64,000 bases of DNA, taken from contig CAJIZY010000009.1 in the NCBI GenBank assembly GCA_905181965.1, positions 310,001 through 374,000 of the forward strand, in the 5' to 3' direction. A program made the position numbers and the translations under genes. The notes beneath the pieces are model-generated. The model worked only from the letters and a program-made list of their open reading frames with translations, did no database searches and was not told the DNA's origin. Source of the DNA: Akkermansiaceae bacterium. Lineage in GTDB: Bacteria; Verrucomicrobiota; Verrucomicrobiia; Verrucomicrobiales; Akkermansiaceae. Positions 53,801 to 64,000 of the stretch are shown one piece after another. Every line of letters starts with the position of its first letter. Within the stretch, counting starts at the first letter, position 1.

Positions 53801-56340
53801 CTATAATTCCCCACAATGAATTTGTGGTCATTTCAGGGTTAAGTGGTTCTGGGAAATCCACTCTCGCCTTCGACGTCATCTTTGCTGAGGGCCAGCGCCG
53901 CTTTCTCGATTCCATGTCGCCTTACGCGAGGCAGTTCGCTAGCCAACTCGAAAAGCCTGACCTAGACCTAATCACAGGGCTTCCGCCAACCGTAGCGATC
54001 GAGCAACGAATCTCGCGTGGCGGCGGAAAATCTACAGTTGGTACAGTCACTGAAGCCTACCACTTCCTCCGTTTACTTTATGCAAAGCTTGGTATCCAGC
54101 ATTGCCCTCAGTCCGGTGAACCTGTCATATCTCAGACACCCGAAGCCATCGGCGATCAGTTGGGCAAGCTACTAAAGAAGGAGAAATCACTCCGACTTCT
54201 TTCACCCGTTTTGAGAGCCCGTAAAGGCTTCCACAAGGAATACGCCCTCGCTGCTGAGAAGGCTGGCTTCGAAGAAATGCTCATTGATGGCGAACTCATC
54301 AATACTAAAGAATTCCAACCACTCGCTCGCCACAAGGCTCACGACATCGATTTCGTCGTTGCTCAAGTCACAAGTAAACAAGCCCTAAAAAGGACGTCTG
54401 AAGCACTCTCCATCGCCCTCCAATATGGAAAGGGCACCTTCAAAGTCCTCACCAAAAAGGGTCATCTTCAAACCTTCTCAACCGTAAGGGTATCACCTGT
54501 CACCGGAGAATCATTCGAGGAACTTGACCCACATCACTTTTCATTCAACTCACCGAGAGGTTGGTGCCAAACCTGCCGAGGCTATGGCCACATCACTAAT
54601 AGCCGATTTGACGTAAAAGGGTTCAACTCTGAAGCAGAGGCAGAAATTCACGAAGAGAAACTTGCCGCGAAAGCTAACCCCGGCGAGTTTCGTGCTTGTC
54701 CCGATTGCCATGGCGCGAGAATTCGGGAGAACTCACGTCACGTCTTCATCGAGGGCCAATCACTACCAGCCCTATCCTTACTTAATGTTCAAGAAGCTAG
54801 CAAAACGATTGCTGCCTTTAAATTTGAAGGTCGTGATCTTGCTATCTCACGTGACATTCTTCCTGAAATTATTCAGCGGCTTCAATTCCTCGACCAAGTT
54901 GGACTAGGCTACCTTCAACTCGATCGATCCGCCACCACCCTATCCGGCGGCGAGTCTCAGCGTATCCGCCTTGCTGCTCAACTTGGATCCAATTTACAGG
55001 GAGTTCTCTACATTCTAGATGAACCAACCATCGGACTACATCCTCGTGACAATAATGCTCTCCTAGGAACTCTTCAAGCCCTCAAGAAAAAGGGAAACTC
55101 GCTTCTTCTTGTCGAGCACGATGAGGACACGATTAAGGCGGCAACCCATCTGATTGACCTTGGCCCTGGCGCAGGAGTTGAAGGCGGCGAAATCGTAGCC
55201 TCCCTGACAAGGACTGAGCTAAACCAAAAAAACGCTCTAGAAACACATTCACAATCACCAACGCTGCAGGCGATTAGGAATCCCCTCATTCACCCATCTC
55301 GAGGAAAGCGTAGAAAGATCCCCGCAATTCGTGCTCAAAAAAGTTGGCTGAAATTGAAGGGTTGTAACCTCAACAACCTAAAGGACGTCGACGTCCAAAT
55401 TCCAATAGGGCGTCTCACCGTTTTAACCGGGGTTTCTGGATCCGGAAAATCGTCACTCATGCGAGGATGCTTGAGTATCGCTTGCGAAAAAAAAGTCAAA
55501 GAGACTCCATTCAAGTCCGCAACTGGCTTTGATGTTTTCAAATATCGCTACGAGGTAGATCAGTCTCCTATTGGCAAAACCTCACGCTCCTGTCCTGCTA
55601 CTTATGTGAAGCTATTTGATCACATCCGTGCGCTCTTTGCACAGCTTCCCGAATCACGTATGCGCGGCTATACTGCTTCCCGGTTTTCGTTTAATAACAA
55701 GGAAGGACAGTGCCCTGAGTGCAAAGGTAATGGCCGTATAAAACTAGAAATGGATTTCCTTCCGACGACTTGGATTGATTGTGAAAGTTGCATGGGGGAT
55801 CGCTATAATCCAGCCACCTTAGAAATTCGCTACAATGGTCTTACGATCGGCGATGTTCTAAACCTTAACATCAAAGCCGCAGCCGACTTCTTTTCTGCGC
55901 ATCCGAAGCTTCAGAAACCACTTCAACTTCTATCCGAAACAGGGCTTGGTTACCTTACTCTCGGTCAACCTTCGCCCACCGTATCCGGGGGAGAAGCGCA
56001 ACGCCTCAAACTTGTAACCCAGCTCACTAAAGGCCGCCCAAAGATCACTGATTTAGGACCGATTAATACAAATCTCTATCTTATCGAAGAGCCTACAATC
56101 GGCCTTCACCAACAGGATGTTGCCCGACTCACCGACGTGCTGCACCGGCTCGTCGATGAAGGCCATACCGTCGTTGTGATCGAGCACCACATGGACTTAG
56201 CTGCAGAAGCCGACTACATTATAGATCTCGGACCCGAAGCCGGGCCAAACGGCGGAACGATCGTTGCCCAAGGAACACCAGAACAGGTCTCCAAAGTCGA
56301 CCATTCGGCCACTGCACCCTTTCTCGCGAATGCGCTTTAG
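50860..56340 (+). CDS. uvrA: Tandem (four-ATPase) excinuclease subunit UvrA (two frame breaks)
   Basis: DNA-damage recognition ATPase of nucleotide excision repair, ~1825 residues, i.e. two UvrA units in one chain. Each unit has two ABC halves and zinc modules. P-loops: [36 protein letters not shown]. Signatures: [32 protein letters not shown]. Zinc C-x-x-C pairs include C-N-N-C/C-P-D-C, C-Q-R-C/C-S-E-C, C-Q-T-C/C-P-D-C, C-P-E-C/C-E-S-C. Breaks: A-run 51970-51973 and A-rich 52604-52616. The fourth Walker B reads L-I-E-E-P-T instead of L-D-E-P-T. I place the start at GTG 50860; upstream the frame merges with the kinase tail. Confidence 0.92.
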
Positions 56341-57212
56341 TCGACAACTTCGTATGCATCCTTGTCGTTGAAATTGATAAAGATGCGATCCTTTTTCTCC
56401 TGCTTTTTATAGCCCAGCTTACCCTTCAACTTGATTGTTTTACCGATCAGCTCCTTGAGAATCTCCTCGGTGACCTCTACCTCCTTCAGCTTCTTAATAT
56501 CTCCGCTCCCAATAAACTCATGACTTTCCCCTTCAAAAACAAGATATAGACTTTTTTCATCAGCGGATACCCTTACATTCTTCACCTTGCCTTTGAAACT
56601 CGCTCGTGTGTTTCTCAGAGCTATCAATTGCTTTGCATCAGCCGTCGTGTAGACATCTTTCTCAGGGAGTAAGTCCATTGGATCAATCGTAGTAATCTCA
56701 AAGATTCCTTCAATTTGGATTTCCTCTTCCGAGACCATCCACCCGATGACTTTGACAATCTGGCCGGACAAATGAGAAGCGGATCCTCTCACTAGTTGCC
56801 CACTCATTCCTACTGGCTCTTCAAACTCTAGAACTCCGTCTTCATTGCCGGTTTTCACCTTCCCTTGAAGCCTCACCCACTTACCTATATTATCAGGAAA
56901 ATCGCCACGATTTTCTAAAGAAAGCTTTACCATCTCGGCTTCTCGATCTGGCCGCTCGGTGGTCTCTTCCTTTTTGCGACGCTGAGGTCGGGGCTTCAGC
57001 TTGGGAGCCTCGACCTTCTTCTCTCCCGTATTCATCTCCTCTTCGCTCCCGCCTATTATCGAGCCAACAAAGATGCCGCCTCCAATCAAAAGTAACAGGA
57101 CTGCAATTAGAATTAGGGGTTTTTTGTGATCTCCGGGAGGCGATGCAAGAGACCCAACTGGAAGATGTGGCTTCGAATTAGTGGCGGGCGGTATTTGCTG
57201 ACCGTCTTTCAT
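56337..57212 (-). CDS. Single-pass membrane protein with OB-fold-like region
   Basis: 291 residues. The N-terminus is Pro-rich and cytosolic, with one transmembrane helix (L-I-L-I-A-V-L-L-L-L-I-G-G-G-I-F-V-G) at about 33-50. Next is a Lys/Arg/Glu-rich linker, then two beta-rich stretches resembling OB folds (W-V-R-L-Q-G-K-V-K-T-G, G-Q-I-V-K-V-I-G-W and A-S-F-K-G-K-V-K-N-V-R-V-S, K-T-I-K-L-K-G-K-L-G-Y). The S-F-K-G-x-V form resembles nucleic-acid-binding OB folds, but it appears extracytoplasmic, so ligand binding of another kind is possible. Overlaps the uvrA stop by four bases tail to tail. Not assigned to a family. Confidence 0.65.
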   Translation of the reverse strand: MKDGQQIPPATNSKPHLPVGSLASPPGDHKKPLILIAVLLLLIGGGIFVGSIIGGSEEEMNTGEKKVEAPKLKPRPQRRKKEETTERPDREAEMVKLSLENRGDFPDNIGKWVRLQGKVKTGNEDGVLEFEEPVGMSGQLVRGSASHLSGQIVKVIGWMVSEEEIQIEGIFEITTIDPMDLLPEKDVYTTADAKQLIALRNTRASFKGKVKNVRVSADEKSLYLVFEGESHEFIGSGDIKKLKEVEVTEEILKELIGKTIKLKGKLGYKKQEKKDRIFINFNDKDAYEVVD

Positions 57213-57317
57213 GCTTCTGATCTAACGACCGGAAGTCCAAAATACCAGTTTCGTTTTACCTCTAGTCTTGGCCCATTCCTAATTGCAATGGTCGCAGTAA
57301 TCCCCGACCCTCGTCTC

Positions 57318-58775
57318 ATGCTCCGTCTTCTTCTGCCAATCTTTGTTAGCACAGTGCTGGCTTCTGAAAAACCCAACATCATCGTCATCCTCGCCGACGA
57401 CCATCGTTACGATTTTCTCTCCTGCCACCCTGAAGCTCCAGATTTTCTCGAAACTCCCAACTTAGATCGAATGGCTAAAGAAGGTGCACATCTGAAAAAC
57501 GCCTTTGTAACCACCTCGCTCTGCTCCCCAAGTCGCGCCTCTATTCTAACTGGACAATACATGCACCATCACCGCGTTATTGATAATCAGCGCTCCGTTC
57601 CTGAAGGGACCCGCTTCTATCCAGAATACCTCCAAACATCAGGCTATCGTACTGCCATGATCGGCAAGTGGCATATGGGCCACGACAATGATGAGCCTCG
57701 CAAAGGCTTCCACCACTGGGTCTCTTTCCAAGGACAAGGCTCCTACTTTGATCAAACCCTTAATATCAACGGAGAGCGTCATGACCAAAAGGGCTACACT
57801 GCCGATCGCCTCACTGATCAGGCGATCGCGTGGCTCAATAGCGATCGAGGTGATAAAGAGGCACCCTTTATGATGCACCTTGCCTTTAAGTCCGTCCACT
57901 ACCCTTTCCAACCCGCTAAGCGCCACCATGGAAAATATCAGGGGAAAAAAATCGATTACCCCGAAACAATGGCGAATTCTGAAGAAAACTACGCCACCCA
58001 GTCACGCTGGATCCGCGAAAGACGCTATGGCATTCACGGGGTCGACCACATGGAAACTGGAGCCTTCGATAAGGACCCTGTCCCTTCTTTCGATGATCTT
58101 TATTGGAGATTTTGCGAAACCGTTCACGGACTCGATGAGAATGTAGGCCGTATTCTCAACCATCTCGACGAATCTGGTCTCTCTAAAAATACCATTGTCC
58201 TATACCTAGGTGACAATGGATTCCACCTTGGTGAACATGGATTTTACGACAAACGCGATGCCTTCGAACACTCGATCCGCGTCCCCCTTCTGGCCTATGC
58301 CCCCGGACAAATCGAAGCTGGCACTAAAATAGAAGAGATAATACTCAACATCGATCTCGCTCCAACACTTTTGGAATTTGCCGGAATTAAAAAACCCAGC
58401 AACACCCCACCTTTCGACGGATTTTCCTTCAAACCCCTTCTCGATGAGAGCGGATCCGACAAACCGTGGAGAGATCATCTTCTTTATGAATATCACTGGG
58501 AGTGGAATTTTCCAGCTACTCCCACGCTCTTCGCTATCAGAACCGACCGCTACAAATTTATCTACTACCACGGTCTTTGGGATAAGAATGGCCTTTATGA
58601 TTTAAAAACTGATCCTCAAGAACGTCATAATCTCATCGACGTTCCTGCCTTCGCCAAAAGAAAAGAAGCTCTTAAGAAACAGCTCTTCTCCGAGCTTCAA
58701 GCTTCAGGAGCTTTAGAAGTCCCTATCCGCCCACCAAAAGGAGAACCACTCCACGACCGTAAGCTGCGACGTTAA
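57318..58775 (+). CDS. Secreted sulfatase (type I, alkaline-phosphatase-like fold)
   Basis: 485 residues with a signal peptide (M-L-R-L-L-L-P-I-F-V-S-T-V-L-A). The formylglycine site is C-S-P-S-R-A at residue 69, as in Cys-type sulfatases, and the metal ligands I-L-A-D-D-H-R and L-G-D-N-G-F-H-L-G-E-H-G are present, as are G-K-W-H-M-G and the C-terminal L-Y-D-L-K-T-D-P-Q-E. It hydrolyses sulfate esters, probably on algal or host polysaccharides, and needs a formylglycine-generating enzyme not seen here. ATG 57318 gives the signal peptide; upstream extension is not protein-like. The Y-H-W-E-W and H-H-x-H-x-V sequences recall iduronate/heparan-type (S1) sulfatases. Confidence 0.92.
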   Translation: MLRLLLPIFVSTVLASEKPNIIVILADDHRYDFLSCHPEAPDFLETPNLDRMAKEGAHLKNAFVTTSLCSPSRASILTGQYMHHHRVIDNQRSVPEGTRFYPEYLQTSGYRTAMIGKWHMGHDNDEPRKGFHHWVSFQGQGSYFDQTLNINGERHDQKGYTADRLTDQAIAWLNSDRGDKEAPFMMHLAFKSVHYPFQPAKRHHGKYQGKKIDYPETMANSEENYATQSRWIRERRYGIHGVDHMETGAFDKDPVPSFDDLYWRFCETVHGLDENVGRILNHLDESGLSKNTIVLYLGDNGFHLGEHGFYDKRDAFEHSIRVPLLAYAPGQIEAGTKIEEIILNIDLAPTLLEFAGIKKPSNTPPFDGFSFKPLLDESGSDKPWRDHLLYEYHWEWNFPATPTLFAIRTDRYKFIYYHGLWDKNGLYDLKTDPQERHNLIDVPAFAKRKEALKKQLFSELQASGALEVPIRPPKGEPLHDRKLRR

Positions 58776-58861
58776 AAGCCCAAGTATCGACCATTCAAAG
58801 ACACGGCTTGAAGCTTATCTCAAAAGGAAATGATTTGAATAAATGGCTAAAAATCATGGCC

Positions 58862-58899
58862 TAAAAAACCCCGATCAGCTCTCGCAGATCGGGGTTTTG
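58862..58899. terminator. Bidirectional rho-independent terminator between sulfatase and rpoC
   Basis: AAAACCCCGATC and GATCGGGGTTTT form a 12-bp perfect stem around AGCTCTCGCA. On the minus strand the T-run is six long, serving rpoC; on the plus strand TTTTGAATTTTT follows, serving the sulfatase gene. Confidence 0.9.
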
Positions 58900-58922
58900 A
58901 ATTTTTAGACTCTACTCAGAGA

Positions 58923-63087
<4,165 letters not shown>

Positions 63088-63120
63088 TTATAGGTAGTAG
63101 TTAGGGTTTTGTGTTGAGGT

Positions 63121-64000
<880 letters not shown>

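Overview
The window looks like a chromosomal segment of a Verrucomicrobiota bacterium (Akkermansia/Rubritalea-type relatives). The lineage call is an inference from family content: an Amuc_1098-type pilus/secretion secretin, a TIGR04073-type exosortase-associated protein, a PEP-CTERM-associated CAAX-protease homologue, paired DUF1549/DUF1553 and DUF1501 proteins, an SHD1-type secreted protein, sulfatase and GHL10 glycosidase genes, a membrane Ser/Thr kinase carrying C-type-lectin domains, and a tandem (four-ATPase) UvrA. No rRNA, tRNA, CRISPR array or mobile element was recognised. Genes are densely packed on both strands.

Layout. 1-4.7 kb: end of an aldo/keto reductase gene, a lipoprotein gene, then nuoD-nuoE-nuoF and a second small lipoprotein. 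4.9-8.3 kb (minus): a CUT2-type sugar ABC importer (permease, double ATPase, binding protein). 8.5-10.5 kb: DUF4250 protein, ribosomal protein L31 type B, a small acidic protein, accD. 10.5-16.6 kb: GHL10 hydrolase, double ABC ATPase, an RsmA-Nudix fusion, divergent pgsA, a Dpp/Opp-type ATPase and a small membrane protein. 16.6-23.1 kb (minus, operon-like): beta-helix membrane protein, CAAX-protease-like protein, aminotransferase, Lrp/AsnC regulator, phosphofructokinase, S11 peptidase. 23.4-27 kb: TIGR04073 protein, SHD1 protein, miaA, RRM RNA-binding protein. 27-35.7 kb: PBP2-type transpeptidase, DUF6941, SDR, beta-propeller, ilvE, TPR protein, polX, lipB. 35.7-41.4 kb (minus): secretin, AsmA-like anchor protein and AAA-type ATPase, apparently one transcription unit. 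41.9-46.9 kb: DUF1549/1553 and DUF1501 pair plus two tiny lipoproteins. 47.1-56.3 kb: asd, the lectin kinase and the giant UvrA. 56.3-64 kb: OB-fold-like membrane protein, sulfatase, rpoC and the 3' part of rpoB.

The main caveat is sequence quality. About twenty reading-frame breaks occur, many in genes no bacterium can lose (rpoC, accD) and several at short homopolymers. The simplest reading is uncorrected indel errors (for example in a long-read metagenome assembly), not gene decay. Broken genes are therefore given as one CDS over their full span with the break positions stated.

Themes. Central metabolism and gene expression (NADH dehydrogenase, fatty acid and lipid synthesis, amino acids, ribosome and RNA polymerase) are interleaved with surface and export functions: secretin locus, PBP2, S11 peptidase, lipoproteins, sulfatase, DUF1501/1549 and exosortase-linked proteins. 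The most interesting places for follow-up are the secretin/AsmA/ATPase unit, the RsmA-Nudix fusion, the four-ATPase UvrA next to a lectin-domain kinase, and the PBP2 with a repeat tail.
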